DNA from: Salipaludibacillus aurantiacus
GTDB taxonomy: Bacteria; Bacillota; Bacilli; Bacillales; Salisediminibacteriaceae
Assembly: GCF_900111295.1 (NCBI RefSeq)
Contig: NZ_FOGT01000006.1
Location: forward strand, 124,001 to 188,000
Direction: 5' to 3'
Length of the DNA stretch: 64,000 nt
The position numbers and the translations under genes were made by a program. Within the stretch, counting starts at the first letter, position 1. The number at the start of each line of letters is the position of its first letter. This document shows, piece after piece, positions 44,045 through 53,238 of this stretch. Under the pieces are notes generated by a model. It searched no databases and was not told the origin of the DNA. It saw only the letters and a program-made list of their open reading frames with translations.

Positions 44045-45760
44045 TTATTCAGCAGGCGGCTCTGTCAAACCTATCGCCGCTCCCGGGCGAGGTGAATCTG
44101 CTGCACCGTAAAGTTTTCCGGTTTTAGGATCGATCAGGATAGCCTGCACATCACCAATTCTGACATCTGCTGTCTGTGTCTTAAAGCTTCTGTTCAGCTC
44201 ATAGCCGAGTTCTTTCAGCTTCTTCATCGCTTCATCATTTATTCCATCTTCCCATTCCATAGACAAATCCGGGTTGTTAAAAATTCTCGTTTCAGCCACT
44301 GCTTCTCTCAAATCCATCTTATATTCAACGAGATGCAAAAAGACCTGCACGACAGAACCGACAATGGTTGAGGCCCCGGGTGACCCAAGAGTAAAGAACG
44401 GCTTATCGTCATGATAAACAATAGTAGGGGCTTTTGAACTGACCGCATACTTTTTCCCGTTAGGTTCGTTGGCCGACCCAGGTTCCGGGCTAAAATCAGT
44501 TAAATCGTTATTGAGTACGAATCCGTACCCAGGCACCATAATTCCGGAACCGAACATCCGCTCCAGTGACGTTGTGCATGCGGCAATATTGCCCCAGCGG
44601 TCCACAGCAGTGAAATGGGTTGTTTCCATTCCTTTTTCACTCGTATCCTGTTTCATTTCACGGCCGGCTGCCCCTTTCTGATACTTATACGGGTTTCCGC
44701 CTTTTATTTCTTCCCTTCGAAAATCGAAGTTGAGAAGCTTTCGCCTTTCTTCCAGATACTCATCATTAAAAAGGCCTTCCATTGGAATATCAACACTATT
44801 AGGGTCTCCCATATATGTTTGCTGATCAGCAATAGCGAGCCGCATCGATTCAGCAAGCAGGTGGTATTTTTTCCATGATTTAATATCATATTGGCTGATT
44901 TCGAGCGGTTCAAGTATTTTCAAGAGCTGGGATACTGCAAACCCGCCGCCGTTCGGAGGAGAAGGAAAGGCAAAGTCAAACTCTTTATAGCTTCCCCACA
45001 GCGGATTATCAATGGCAGCTTCGTAGCTTTCCAGATCTTTTTTCGTCATGATCCCGCCTTCTTCCTGAAGCGTTTCTATAATCGCATTAGCAATTTCGCC
45101 TTCGTAAACGGATTTAAATCCTTCTTTCCGAATCGCTTTTAATGCACGAGCGTAATCAGTCTGCCTGATCGTGTCTCCTTCTTTAAGCTTCGTGCCATTC
45201 GGCATATATATTTTTTTCGCTTCGTCTCCGAGACGGTGTTCAAACAAATCAATCGTTCGTTCCCATAGGCTGTTTACACGGAACTCTTCTTCTGCCAGCT
45301 TAATAGCCGGATCAACCAGCCGTTCAAGCGGCATAGATCCATAGCGTTCATGAGCGAGTTCAAGCATCTTTGTGGAGCCCGGCACACCCACCGACCTTGG
45401 GCTCATGGTCCGATCATCAAACGACATTAGCTCTCCGTTTTCATAAAAGATGTCGGGCTTTACCGCTTCCGGCGCCTGCGTATGTCCGTTGACAACTTTA
45501 GTCTCGTTTTTTTCGCTGTCATAATACATAATAAACCCGCCGGCTCCTATACCTGTATTCATTCCTTCAGCCGGCCCTAAAGCAAACTGCATGGCAATGA
45601 TGGCATCAATCGCATTCCCTCCGTCTTTCAGCACTTCCTCTCCAATTTCCGATACTTCATGTATAGGACTTGATACCATGCCATAATTACCGCTAACTGT
45701 ATGCTCGTTGCTTCCTTCAGTTGCTGTTTTCTGTTTATTAAATATGTCTTCCAAGCTCAC
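44045..45760 (-). CDS. ggt: Gamma-glutamyltransferase family protein
   Basis: 571 residues. The autoprocessing Thr lies in METTHFTAVD (Thr383 by the longer frame), with TTSLERMFGSG and the C-terminal LGSPGASTIV loop, so both subunits and the oxyanion Gly pair are present. The family cleaves the gamma-glutamyl bond of glutathione or poly-gamma-glutamate. No signal peptide is visible, unlike secreted GGTs of bacilli, so it may act in the cytoplasm. GTG 45760 is preferred with AAAGGAG upstream; the frame opens at TTG 45769. Monocistronic. Confidence 0.87.
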   Translation of the reverse strand: MSLEDIFNKQKTATEGSNEHTVSGNYGMVSSPIHEVSEIGEEVLKDGGNAIDAIIAMQFALGPAEGMNTGIGAGGFIMYYDSEKNETKVVNGHTQAPEAVKPDIFYENGELMSFDDRTMSPRSVGVPGSTKMLELAHERYGSMPLERLVDPAIKLAEEEFRVNSLWERTIDLFEHRLGDEAKKIYMPNGTKLKEGDTIRQTDYARALKAIRKEGFKSVYEGEIANAIIETLQEEGGIMTKKDLESYEAAIDNPLWGSYKEFDFAFPSPPNGGGFAVSQLLKILEPLEISQYDIKSWKKYHLLAESMRLAIADQQTYMGDPNSVDIPMEGLFNDEYLEERRKLLNFDFRREEIKGGNPYKYQKGAAGREMKQDTSEKGMETTHFTAVDRWGNIAACTTSLERMFGSGIMVPGYGFVLNNDLTDFSPEPGSANEPNGKKYAVSSKAPTIVYHDDKPFFTLGSPGASTIVGSVVQVFLHLVEYKMDLREAVAETRIFNNPDLSMEWEDGINDEAMKKLKELGYELNRSFKTQTADVRIGDVQAILIDPKTGKLYGAADSPRPGAAIGLTEPPAE

Positions 45761-46118
45761 CTGCTCCAACTCCTTTATATTTCATTGCATTATTTTTATA
45801 CGTTCCTACCTCTTCTTTACCCGAACCGTTTAAATTTAAATAGTTTCTCTAATCACTTTCTTTTTAAAAAAAGGTTATTTGAAAAAAATAAAGGCTGCGT
45901 TACGTCAGGCGGTTTCTGTTTTCGCAGCATTTTCCCAAACCGAGAATCCTAATAAGTGAGCAGTTTCTTTACAGAATTTCATATATTTTTTTATATTTAG
46001 CCGCTTATTTGATAGATACTCCCTTCTTATAAGCTGCTCGTATGTATTTCCTTTAAAATACGTACACTAAACTGATGATTGTTTTAAGAAGGCCAACATT
46101 TTCAAAGGAGGTACAGGA
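45761..46118. promoter_or_regulatory. Divergent control region with a GTATGTATTT / AAAATACGTAC dyad
   Basis: No gene is seen. At 46039-46065 an imperfect inverted repeat, GTATGTATTT and AAAATACGTAC separated by CCTTT, lies about 55 bases before the SDR start, a plausible operator for it. Confidence 0.45.
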
Positions 46119-46859
46119 ATGGGACGTTTAACAGGAAAGGTCGCATTAATTACAGGGGGAGCTCGTGGAATAGGTGCTGCCTTCGCAAAAGAATTTGTTA
46201 AAGAGGGGGCAAAAGTGGTCATTACAGATGTCTTGACTGATGAAGGAGAAAAGATAGCAAACGATCTTGGCAATCCCTGCGTCTTTTTTGCACATGATGT
46301 GACTAGTGAAAATGAATGGAATGAGATCGTGAAAAAGACAGAGGAAACATTTGGCCCCGTCAGTGTCCTGGTAAACAATGCAGGCATTGTCATCCAGGAA
46401 CCGACGGAATCGCTAAGCGCTGAAAACTATGAAAAGGTATATAAAGTAAACCAGTTTGGAGTCTTTTTAGGAATGAAGTCTGTACTGCCTTCAATGAAAA
46501 AAGCAGCTAACGGCTCTATTATTAATATTTCTTCAATTTCCGGATTAGTCGGCCAGGCCATGTCACTCGCTTACAACGCAACGAAGTTCGCTGTTCGCGG
46601 AATGACAAAATCCGCGGCAGTGGAACTGGGTCCGGAAGGTATTCGCGTTAACTCCATTCACCCAGGAATTATTAAAACCCCAATGACAGCCGCAGAGGAG
46701 CTTCAGCCTGTGATTAACGAACTGGCTAAAGGCATTCCGCTCGGACGGACAGCGATGCCTGAAGAATTATCAGGCCTCTGTGTATTTCTGGCTTCAGACG
46801 AATCAAGCTACTGCACAGGTTCAGAGTTTGTCGCTGATGGCGGAATGACAGCAGGTTAA
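46119..46859 (+). CDS. SDR-family oxidoreductase (hydroxysteroid dehydrogenase/FabG-like)
   Basis: 246 residues with TGGARGIGAAFA, NNAGIV, Ser in INISSISG, YNATK and the C-terminal YCTGSEFVADGGMT. Asp after the second strand (ITDVLTD) indicates NAD. The sequence resembles 3-alpha/20-beta hydroxysteroid dehydrogenase-type SDRs; physiological substrate is unknown. AAAGGAGG is seven bases upstream of ATG. Monocistronic. Confidence 0.88.
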   Translation: MGRLTGKVALITGGARGIGAAFAKEFVKEGAKVVITDVLTDEGEKIANDLGNPCVFFAHDVTSENEWNEIVKKTEETFGPVSVLVNNAGIVIQEPTESLSAENYEKVYKVNQFGVFLGMKSVLPSMKKAANGSIINISSISGLVGQAMSLAYNATKFAVRGMTKSAAVELGPEGIRVNSIHPGIIKTPMTAAEELQPVINELAKGIPLGRTAMPEELSGLCVFLASDESSYCTGSEFVADGGMTAG

Positions 46860-46890
46860 AAACTGCGGGAGTTAAACCTCTGACTAAAAA

Positions 46891-46923
46891 CAGAAGCGGC
46901 ACTTCATGGAAACGCCGCTTCTG
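46891..46923. terminator. Terminator shared by the SDR and DUF418 genes
   Basis: Stem CAGAAGCGGC / GCCGCTTCTG between convergent genes, with short A and T runs on the two sides. Confidence 0.8.
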
Positions 46924-46996
46924 CTTTATTGGTATACTAATAGTTATAACTGTGCCTTTGCCTGCTAACTGGGTTTACACCAGAAACAGAGTCGAG

Positions 46997-48205
46997 TTAC
47001 GAGATGTGCGCTTTCTGCGTACCTTGCTCTAACGGCTTAGTACGTCCGTAGGTCATAGCCCGCCAGATTTTTTCCATTGGTCCATAGCGGAAACGGTTTA
47101 GCCAGAGCGGACTGACTGCCATTTGAATAGCAATAATCGTTGCACATAACAGAATCCCTTGCCAAAGCTGCATGTTATTAAATAAACCAAACCCGTAAAT
47201 AAACGTAAGCGCCAGTGTCGTTTGCATTAAATAATTGGTTAAGGCCATCCTCCCCATAGCGGCCAGACGGGCTTTCAACCGTTTTCCATATGGCTTATGG
47301 ACCCATATGACAATCATTGAAAGATAGGCAAAGGCTAAAAACACAGCGCTCACCCGTGTCAATAAATCTATAACATAAACCGTCTTCACCCCGGTATCAG
47401 TCACACCTAGATAGACTAAAGCCAGAGCCGCCAGCAGCGGAAGACTGATCGTCAAACACGTGTTTCTTAATTTTCTAAAGAATGGAAGGAGTTGTTCTCC
47501 CTTCTGAAACCACCCTTTTCTGCCAGCATAGAAACCAAGAAGGAACATGCCTAACACATAAGAAGCCAAAAAGACGAGCTGGGATCCAATAAACGGTACC
47601 TCTTCTGTTAACCGGTACGTGATCCACTCCCACGATGGGGCTGTTCCGTAAGCTGCTTCTGCTTGTCCCAGCATAGCGTGACTATCATCCTGCAGATCTG
47701 CCACCATGGATTCAGGCATTAAAAGCTGGGATCCGATAAGTAAAAAGAATAGTGACAGTAACAGGAATGCAGATACGAGTATGGTCTTTGTTTTACGGTT
47801 ATAAAATAAGAGCAGCAAAAACCCTGTCAATGCATAGGTAAGTAAAATATCTCCCATCCAGATAAGTGTAAAATGAATCGCTCCGATTACCAGCAGGCCT
47901 GTAAGCCGTCTGGCAAACAGCCTTTTTACTTTAAATCCTTTTGCTTCAGCGTTGCTCATAAAAATAAAGAATCCAACTCCGAATAAAAATGAAAAAATGG
48001 ATATAAATGACCCTTCAGCAAACAGTTGAATGACCAGAGACAACCACCTGTCAATGCCTGTTAATTCACTTGGCAGTCCAAGGGAATATTCTAATAGACT
48101 CAATGACTTCATTAATGAGATATTGACTACAAAAATACCTATTAATGCAATGCCTCTCAACACATCCAACGATACAATCCGTTCCTTATTTGTTAGTGTT
48201 GCCAT
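46997..48205 (-). CDS. DUF418-family membrane protein (YeiB/YxaH-like)
   Basis: 402 residues, about ten membrane segments. The N-terminal SLDVLRGIALIGIFVVN and C-terminal DUF418 region (GRMALTNYLMQT, then PLWLNRFRYGPMEKIWR) are diagnostic. Function is unknown; the N-terminal half resembles acyltransferase-type heparan N-acetyltransferase domains. It follows a 47-residue membrane protein gene by 46 bases and shares its promoter region with two dyads at 48482-48520. GGAG is seven bases before ATG. Confidence 0.87.
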   Translation of the reverse strand: MATLTNKERIVSLDVLRGIALIGIFVVNISLMKSLSLLEYSLGLPSELTGIDRWLSLVIQLFAEGSFISIFSFLFGVGFFIFMSNAEAKGFKVKRLFARRLTGLLVIGAIHFTLIWMGDILLTYALTGFLLLLFYNRKTKTILVSAFLLLSLFFLLIGSQLLMPESMVADLQDDSHAMLGQAEAAYGTAPSWEWITYRLTEEVPFIGSQLVFLASYVLGMFLLGFYAGRKGWFQKGEQLLPFFRKLRNTCLTISLPLLAALALVYLGVTDTGVKTVYVIDLLTRVSAVFLAFAYLSMIVIWVHKPYGKRLKARLAAMGRMALTNYLMQTTLALTFIYGFGLFNNMQLWQGILLCATIIAIQMAVSPLWLNRFRYGPMEKIWRAMTYGRTKPLEQGTQKAHIS

Positions 48206-48251
48206 CCTCTCACTCCTTAATATAGTTTTAAGCCCCGGTCTTTTTCACAGA

Positions 48252-48395
48252 TTAAAAAATAAAGGTTCCTCCAACTCTACCCAGTCCGTATCCGATACCG
48301 AAAATCACCACCCCGGTTAATAGAAAAACGAGTATTCTTAACGGCCAAGACAATTCCATCGTATTTTCAATAAACTGTTTAATATATGATGTCAT
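48252..48395 (-). CDS. Small single-pass membrane protein (47 aa)
   Basis: The product begins MTSYIKQFIENTMELSW, then one hydrophobic helix (PLRILVFLLTGVVIFGIG) and a Gly-rich end YGLGRVGGTFIF. I do not recognise a named family. AAGGAGC lies eight bases before ATG and the gene is first in a two-gene unit with DUF418, so the two may function together. Confidence rests on ribosome site, hydrophobic design and operon position. Confidence 0.72.
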   Translation of the reverse strand: MTSYIKQFIENTMELSWPLRILVFLLTGVVIFGIGYGLGRVGGTFIF

Positions 48396-48481
48396 GCTTA
48401 CCAGCTCCTTTCGTTACTTTAAAGATATCAGGGAGTTATAGAGCCAGTGAGTCCCCTGAGTCATCAATGTGGGGTATTTTC

Positions 48482-48520
48482 ATGACTGAAGTCATTTTAT
48501 TTTTAATGACTTCGGTCATT
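48482..48520. promoter_or_regulatory. Pair of TetR-like dyads upstream of the DUF418 operon
   Basis: ATGACTGAAGTCAT (48482-48495) and AATGACTTCGGTCATT (48505-48520) are two versions of one dyad, centres about 24 bases apart. They lie 90-125 bases upstream of the first gene. No regulator gene is adjacent. Confidence 0.6.
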
Positions 48521-48594
48521 AAAAATAAAAAAAAGCGCAATATAAAAAGAAGGACTCTTTAAAACACGAAGTCCTTCTTTCAATTGCACTTGTA

Positions 48595-49965
48595 TTATGT
48601 TAATGCGTTGACCACTTCTTCTAATTTCATGCCGCGGGAGCCTTTAACTAATACAATGTCCTCTTTCTCCACAATTTCCTTCAATTTTGCAATCAACGCC
48701 TGTTTATCCTCATAGGCAAAGACACAGTGATCTTGAAAATTCTCTTTTGCACCCTCTGCGATTTTCTTACCGAGCACTCCAAAAGTGAAAACATAGTCGA
48801 TTTTATCAGCGTCTATATCTTTTCCTGTTTCAAAGTGAAAGGTTTCTTCATCGGCGCCCAGTTCAAGCATATCTGACAGGACCACTATTTTTTTCTTGTA
48901 GCCTTTTAAATCCTGCAGCAATTCAACCGCAGCGCGCATGGATGTCGGACTGGCATTATAGGCGTCATTAATCAGTGTCACACCGTCGTTCCCCTCAATT
49001 AATTCTGTGCGCATCCCTGTGATTTTAAGTTTTTCGAGCCCTTTTTTAATATCAGAGACTGCCACCCCAAATTTTTGGGCAACCGCAATGACAGCGAGGG
49101 CATTATTAATATTATGTTTACCAAGCACCGGGATAAAAAATTCAGCGCCATCTGCCTGATTTGTCGTAAAGAAAGTCCCATCGCTCTTCTGCTCACTTTT
49201 TACCGGGTAATAGTCATTCGTTTCCGATCCACCAAAGGTGATGACTTGAAACGGGCTGTTTACCACTTTTTCGGTTAAAAGCGGTTCATCTCCGTCTATC
49301 ACGAGGGTGCCGTTTTTCCTGAGGCCTGCCGTGATTTCAAATTTTGCCTCCGAAATGCCTTCACGTGAACCTAAATCCTGTAAATGAGATTCACCAATGT
49401 TTGTAATGATGGCCGCTTCAGGCTTAGCGATTCTTGAAAGAAGGTCGATTTCACCTCTCCCGCTCATCCCCATTTCCAATACAGCCATTTCGGTGTCTTC
49501 TTCAAGACTGAGAATCGTCAAGGGAAGGCCGATATGATTATTATAATTCCCTTCCGTTTTCTGAACCTTATAAGTCGTGGCAAGCACAGAAGCCACCATA
49601 TCTTTTGTGGTGGTTTTTCCATTGCTGCCGGTAACACCGATCACTTTTGCCGGCAGGCTTGCTAAGTAGTTACTCGCCAGATCCTGTAATGCCTGTAACG
49701 TGTCCTCAACTAATATAAGCGGCAGATCAGCAGGTGGATTCGGCTGGTCTTTTTGCCAAAGGGAGCCAGCTGCTCCCTTCCCGGCAGCGTCTTTTACAAA
49801 GGCATGGCCGTTAAAATTTTCCCCGGCAATCGGGATATATAAATTTCCTTCTCGTATCGTTCTTGTATCTTTGGATACGCCCGCAATTTCCAATGAAGCG
49901 GCGCCCTGTCCGGAAACTTCTCCATTTACCCACGCAGCAATATCCTCTAATGTTCTTTTAATCAT
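48595..49965 (-). CDS. murF: UDP-MurNAc-tripeptide--D-Ala-D-Ala ligase (MurF)
   Basis: 456 residues with the Mur ligase layout: N-terminal domain, ATP loop GVTGSNGKTTTKD (about 108-120), EMGMSGRGEI, INDAYNASPTSM and the C-terminal domain ending VLVKGSRGMKLEEVV. It adds D-Ala-D-Ala to the cytoplasmic peptidoglycan precursor. It lies next to ddl, which makes its substrate, in the order ddl then murF as in B. subtilis. ATG 49965 has AAGGAGAG eight bases upstream; ATG 49971 is too close to it. Confidence 0.94.
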   Translation of the reverse strand: MIKRTLEDIAAWVNGEVSGQGAASLEIAGVSKDTRTIREGNLYIPIAGENFNGHAFVKDAAGKGAAGSLWQKDQPNPPADLPLILVEDTLQALQDLASNYLASLPAKVIGVTGSNGKTTTKDMVASVLATTYKVQKTEGNYNNHIGLPLTILSLEEDTEMAVLEMGMSGRGEIDLLSRIAKPEAAIITNIGESHLQDLGSREGISEAKFEITAGLRKNGTLVIDGDEPLLTEKVVNSPFQVITFGGSETNDYYPVKSEQKSDGTFFTTNQADGAEFFIPVLGKHNINNALAVIAVAQKFGVAVSDIKKGLEKLKITGMRTELIEGNDGVTLINDAYNASPTSMRAAVELLQDLKGYKKKIVVLSDMLELGADEETFHFETGKDIDADKIDYVFTFGVLGKKIAEGAKENFQDHCVFAYEDKQALIAKLKEIVEKEDIVLVKGSRGMKLEEVVNALT

Positions 49966-50112
49966 CCTCATCTCTCCTTAATATCAACCCATAGGAATTA
50001 TTTCTGTAAAATTCCTTAAAAATAAAGTTATATTTTTTCAAAGAAGCGTTATGCCGCGCCCCTTTTTATTCGGGCTTTCACCTCAGAAGGGAAACCGTCC
50101 TCATTTATTTTA

Positions 50113-50147
50113 TACAAAAGAAGGCTGACTCACAACGGAGTCAACCT
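50113..50147 (-). terminator. Terminator of ddl
   Basis: Stem AGGCTGACTC / GAGTCAACCT (one mismatch) 19 bases after the ddl stop, T-rich on the minus strand. It implies ddl and murF are separate transcripts or partly read through. Confidence 0.6.
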
Positions 50148-50165
50148 CATGCGTGTTTTCCGGGA

Positions 50166-51266
50166 TTAAAAAGTATGTTTAATCTTCTGTTTTTCATTGT
50201 GGCGCTCTACTCCGAGTTCCACCAGTTTTTCAATCAGCTTTGAATAGGATAAGCCTGATTCCTGCCAAAGCATTGGGAACATACTGAATGGCGTAAAGCC
50301 AGGCATCGTATTGATCTCGTTCATGAGAACATCGCCTTCTTCTGTTAAAAAGAAGTCGGCCCGGACAAGCCCTGAGCAATCCAGAGCTTTAAATGACTGA
50401 ATCGCCACACGCTTTATGTTTTCGTAATCGTCAGAGGTAATATCGGCAGGAATAATGAGCCCTGTGCTGCCGTCCTCATATTTCGCTTTGTAATCATAAA
50501 AATCCGTTTCAGGAACGATTTCTCCGACCACTGAGCATTCCGGCTCGTCATTTCCCAATACAGCGATTTCTATTTCACGGCCGTCGATTCCTTCTTCAAT
50601 AATAATTTTACGGTCATATTCAAAAGCGAGTTCAAAAGCTTCCTTTAAGCTTTCACGGTCCTTACATTTACTGATACCTACACTTGATCCTAAGTTTGCA
50701 GGCTTAACAAAACAAGGATAGCCAAGCTTCTCTTCTACCTTAGTGTAGGCAGCATCCTGGTCTTTCTCCCAGTCCCGGCGAAGGTACCACACATATTCCG
50801 GCTGCTTAATACCTGCCTGCTCATAGATGTTTTTCATCATGATTTTATCCATTCCGGCAGCTGATGCCAACACGCCGTTTCCGACATACGGGAGGTTCAG
50901 GAGTTCCAGCAGCCCTTGCACGGTCCCGTCTTCTCCGTTCGGTCCGTGAAGCAGCGGGAACACGACATCAAGCTTTCCTGCAGAATGAACGCTTTCCTCA
51001 GCCTGGCCTGAAACCGCAAAAATTCCAGGATTTAAGGCCACGGGAGAAACCGCTTCCCCGTCTTCTTTCAATAGAAGTTCCTCGACATGATCAACCGGCC
51101 CCTGAAGCTGTGCCCCCCTGGTCCACTCACCGTTTTCTGTTATATAGATTGGATGAACCTCATATTTTGATAAATCAAGTGCGTTAATCACAGCTTTTGC
51201 AGTTTGTAATGATACTTTGTGTTCGGCAGATTTCCCACCATATATAAGTCCAAGTTTCGTCTTCAT
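50166..51266 (-). CDS. ddl: D-alanine--D-alanine ligase
   Basis: 366 residues of the ATP-grasp fold: N-terminal [34 protein letters not shown], the ATP loop [12 protein letters not shown] and the metal site [24 protein letters not shown] (quoted in parts: [15 protein letters not shown]). It supplies D-Ala-D-Ala for MurF. Tyr in the omega-loop region (DYKAKY) indicates the D-Ala rather than D-Lac type. ATG 51266 follows GGAGGG; the frame opens at GTG 51272. Confidence 0.94.
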   Translation of the reverse strand: MKTKLGLIYGGKSAEHKVSLQTAKAVINALDLSKYEVHPIYITENGEWTRGAQLQGPVDHVEELLLKEDGEAVSPVALNPGIFAVSGQAEESVHSAGKLDVVFPLLHGPNGEDGTVQGLLELLNLPYVGNGVLASAAGMDKIMMKNIYEQAGIKQPEYVWYLRRDWEKDQDAAYTKVEEKLGYPCFVKPANLGSSVGISKCKDRESLKEAFELAFEYDRKIIIEEGIDGREIEIAVLGNDEPECSVVGEIVPETDFYDYKAKYEDGSTGLIIPADITSDDYENIKRVAIQSFKALDCSGLVRADFFLTEEGDVLMNEINTMPGFTPFSMFPMLWQESGLSYSKLIEKLVELGVERHNEKQKIKHTF

Positions 51267-51659
51267 ATTCACCCTCCATAATCTATTCGCAATTCTTATT
51301 GTAAAGCATTTTTGCCCCTGGGTTAAATACTAATTTATCCTTGTCTGACTGCGCACCGGCTTATTAGCCTATTTTTAGCTAATGTATGTAGATATTTTTA
51401 TTTAGAGTATGTTTACTGAAATATATTTTGAATGAAGCTGACAGTTATTTAAGAGGCGCTGAGTAGTTTTCCCCCGACTTTCTTTCCCTCACAATTTCAG
51501 TGGTAAACGTCTCTTTCGAGCTAATATTTGTCATTTCAAACCTGTCCGGCGGGCTTGGAAAAAAGGGGCTGACAGTGTTTCCTGAGATGGAAGCGCCTTC
51601 AAAAATAAACCTGCAAATTGGATCCGTTTTCATCGAAAAACGCTGTTTTCTTTTAGGAA
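51267..51659. other. Gene-free stretch upstream of ddl and the FNT gene
   Basis: Divergent promoters must lie here. A 62-codon minus-strand frame at 51445-51633 lacks a ribosome binding site and family match and is not called. Confidence 0.4.
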
Positions 51660-51707
51660 ATGGAGGCGTATAGTGAAATGAGCAGCCATCTGAAAGGAAG
51701 AAAACGT

Positions 51708-52490
51708 ATGGAAATGAAATCTCTTGAGCAGGTTGAAAAACTAGCGCTCAAAAAAGAAAAAATCTTCAATACAGGAAAAGTCCGTTATCTGATCCGGGCG
51801 ATGCTTGCCAGTATGTTTATCGGTTTTGGCGTCATCGTCGCCTTTAGGACAGGGAGCTACTTCTATATAGAACAATCCCCCTGGACTTATCCAATGGCCG
51901 GCATATCCTTTAGTGTCGCCATCATTTTAATTGCCTACGGCGGAGCGGATTTGTTTACTGGCGATACCTTTTATCATACGTACGCAGCCATCCGGAAAAA
52001 GATGAAATGGCGTGTCGTCAGCAAATTGTGGACCTACACCTATATCGGCAATATTCTAGGCGCGGGCACGTTTGCTTTTTTAATTTATACCACTGGACTT
52101 TTTAATAGCCCGGAAGTCAATTCCTTTCTGCTTACCGTGTCTGAGCAGAAAATGACAGATCCGGTAATGGAATTGTTTTTTCGGGCCATTCTCTGTAACT
52201 GGCTCATCTGCCTTGCCTTTTTCGTTCCTCTTTCCATGAAAGAGGATATTGCAAAAATGGCAGCTATGATATTCTTTGTCTTCTGCTTCTTCATCTCCGG
52301 ATATGAGCACAGTATTGCTAATATGTGCACGTTTGCGATCGCACTCGTCCTGGATAATCCGGATGCCGTCTCTATCGAAGGCATGATCCGCAACCTGATT
52401 CCTGTCACACTCGGAAATATTATCGGCGGAGCCATCTTTATGGCCGTTGTCTATCACTATATTAACCGCCCGTTTTTGGATAAGGAATAA
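51708..52490 (+). CDS. Formate/nitrite transporter (FNT) family protein
   Basis: 260 residues from the preferred start, six membrane segments. Core features AMLASMFIGFGVIVAFRTG, GGADLFTGDTFY, GNILGAGTFAF, FRAILCNWLICLAFFV and SGYEHSIANM match FNT channels, which pass formate, nitrite, hydrosulfide or lactate. The substrate is undetermined. Three in-frame starts exist (51660, 51678, 51708); 51708 has GGAAG seven bases upstream and gives the usual length. The gene ends in GCGGGCTCTTTTTTT, which begins the tandem array. Confidence 0.85.
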   Translation: MEMKSLEQVEKLALKKEKIFNTGKVRYLIRAMLASMFIGFGVIVAFRTGSYFYIEQSPWTYPMAGISFSVAIILIAYGGADLFTGDTFYHTYAAIRKKMKWRVVSKLWTYTYIGNILGAGTFAFLIYTTGLFNSPEVNSFLLTVSEQKMTDPVMELFFRAILCNWLICLAFFVPLSMKEDIAKMAAMIFFVFCFFISGYEHSIANMCTFAIALVLDNPDAVSIEGMIRNLIPVTLGNIIGGAIFMAVVYHYINRPFLDKE

Positions 52491-52494
52491 TAGC

Positions 52495-53150
52495 GGGCTC
52501 TTTTTTTAGAAATACGAGCGAATCAAGATGTTTCAAACATCAGAATGCACCGCTCACTTCCCGGGGCGCCTGCTGAGCGGATCTTATAACCGATGTATCG
52601 CCTTCTCGGCAGCCTTGCCGATGACTGAGCGGGTCTTTTTTTTACTTTATGACCCGCTCACTTCCCGTAGCGCATGCTGAGCGGATCATATATCCGATAT
52701 ATCGTCCTCTCGGCGGCTTTGCCGATGACTGAGCGGGTCTTTTTTTTACTTTATGACCCGCTCACTTCCCGCAGCGCCTGCTGAGCAGGTCATATAACCG
52801 ACATATCGCCCTCTCGGCAGCCTTGCCGATGACTGAGCGGGTCTTTTTTTTACTTTATGACCCGCTCACTTCCCGCAGCGCCTTCTGAGCGGGTCATATA
52901 TACGATATATCGCCTTCTCGGCAGCCTTGCCGATGACTGAGCGGGTCTTTTTTTTTACTTTATGAGCCGCTCACTTCCCGCAGCGCCTTCTGAGTGGGTC
53001 ATATAACCGACATATCGCCTTCTCGGCAGCCTTGCCGATGACTGAGCGGGTCTTTTTTTTACTTTATGAGCCACTCACTTCCCGCAGCGCCTTCTGAGCG
53101 GGTCATATATACGATATATCGTCTACTCAGAAAGCAGAACGACAAGTGAG
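52495..53150. repeat. Six-copy 104-bp array of palindromes with T8 tails
   Basis: CGCTCACTTC-type markers recur at 52551, 52655, 52759, 52863, 52968 and 53072 (period 104, once 105). Each unit holds GACCCGCTCA...TGAGCGGGTC (10-bp stem), the palindrome CGATATATCG, the hairpin TCGGCA-GCCT-TGCCGA, and TGAGCGGGTCTTTTTTTT. The right edge carries AAGTGAGTGGCTTATA, an inverted copy of the array start TATGAGCCACTCACTT. 104 is twice 52, and the left half of the unit matches the 52-bp unit at 25625-26092. No gene crosses it. Confidence 0.95.
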
Positions 53151-53189
53151 TGGCTTATACAATAGTTGCTAGTTGTTTTCACAAAACAA

Positions 53190-53224
53190 TAAGCACCCCC
53201 TCACGGTCAACATGTGGAGGTGCA
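53190..53224 (-). terminator. Hairpin after the ZIP-like membrane protein gene
   Basis: Stem GCACC(C)CC / GGAGGTGC around ACATGTTGACCGTG-type loop; T content after it on the minus strand is moderate. Confidence 0.5.
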
Positions 53225-53238
53225 ATAAAACGCCCCGC

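Noticed and set aside
51445-51633. 62-codon minus-strand frame upstream of ddl
   Set aside because: No ribosome binding site, no family match and an isolated position; kept as intergenic DNA.
52495-53150. Possible CRISPR array or integron attC sites
   Set aside because: The whole 104-bp unit is repeated with no unique spacers; no integrase or cas genes are in the window.
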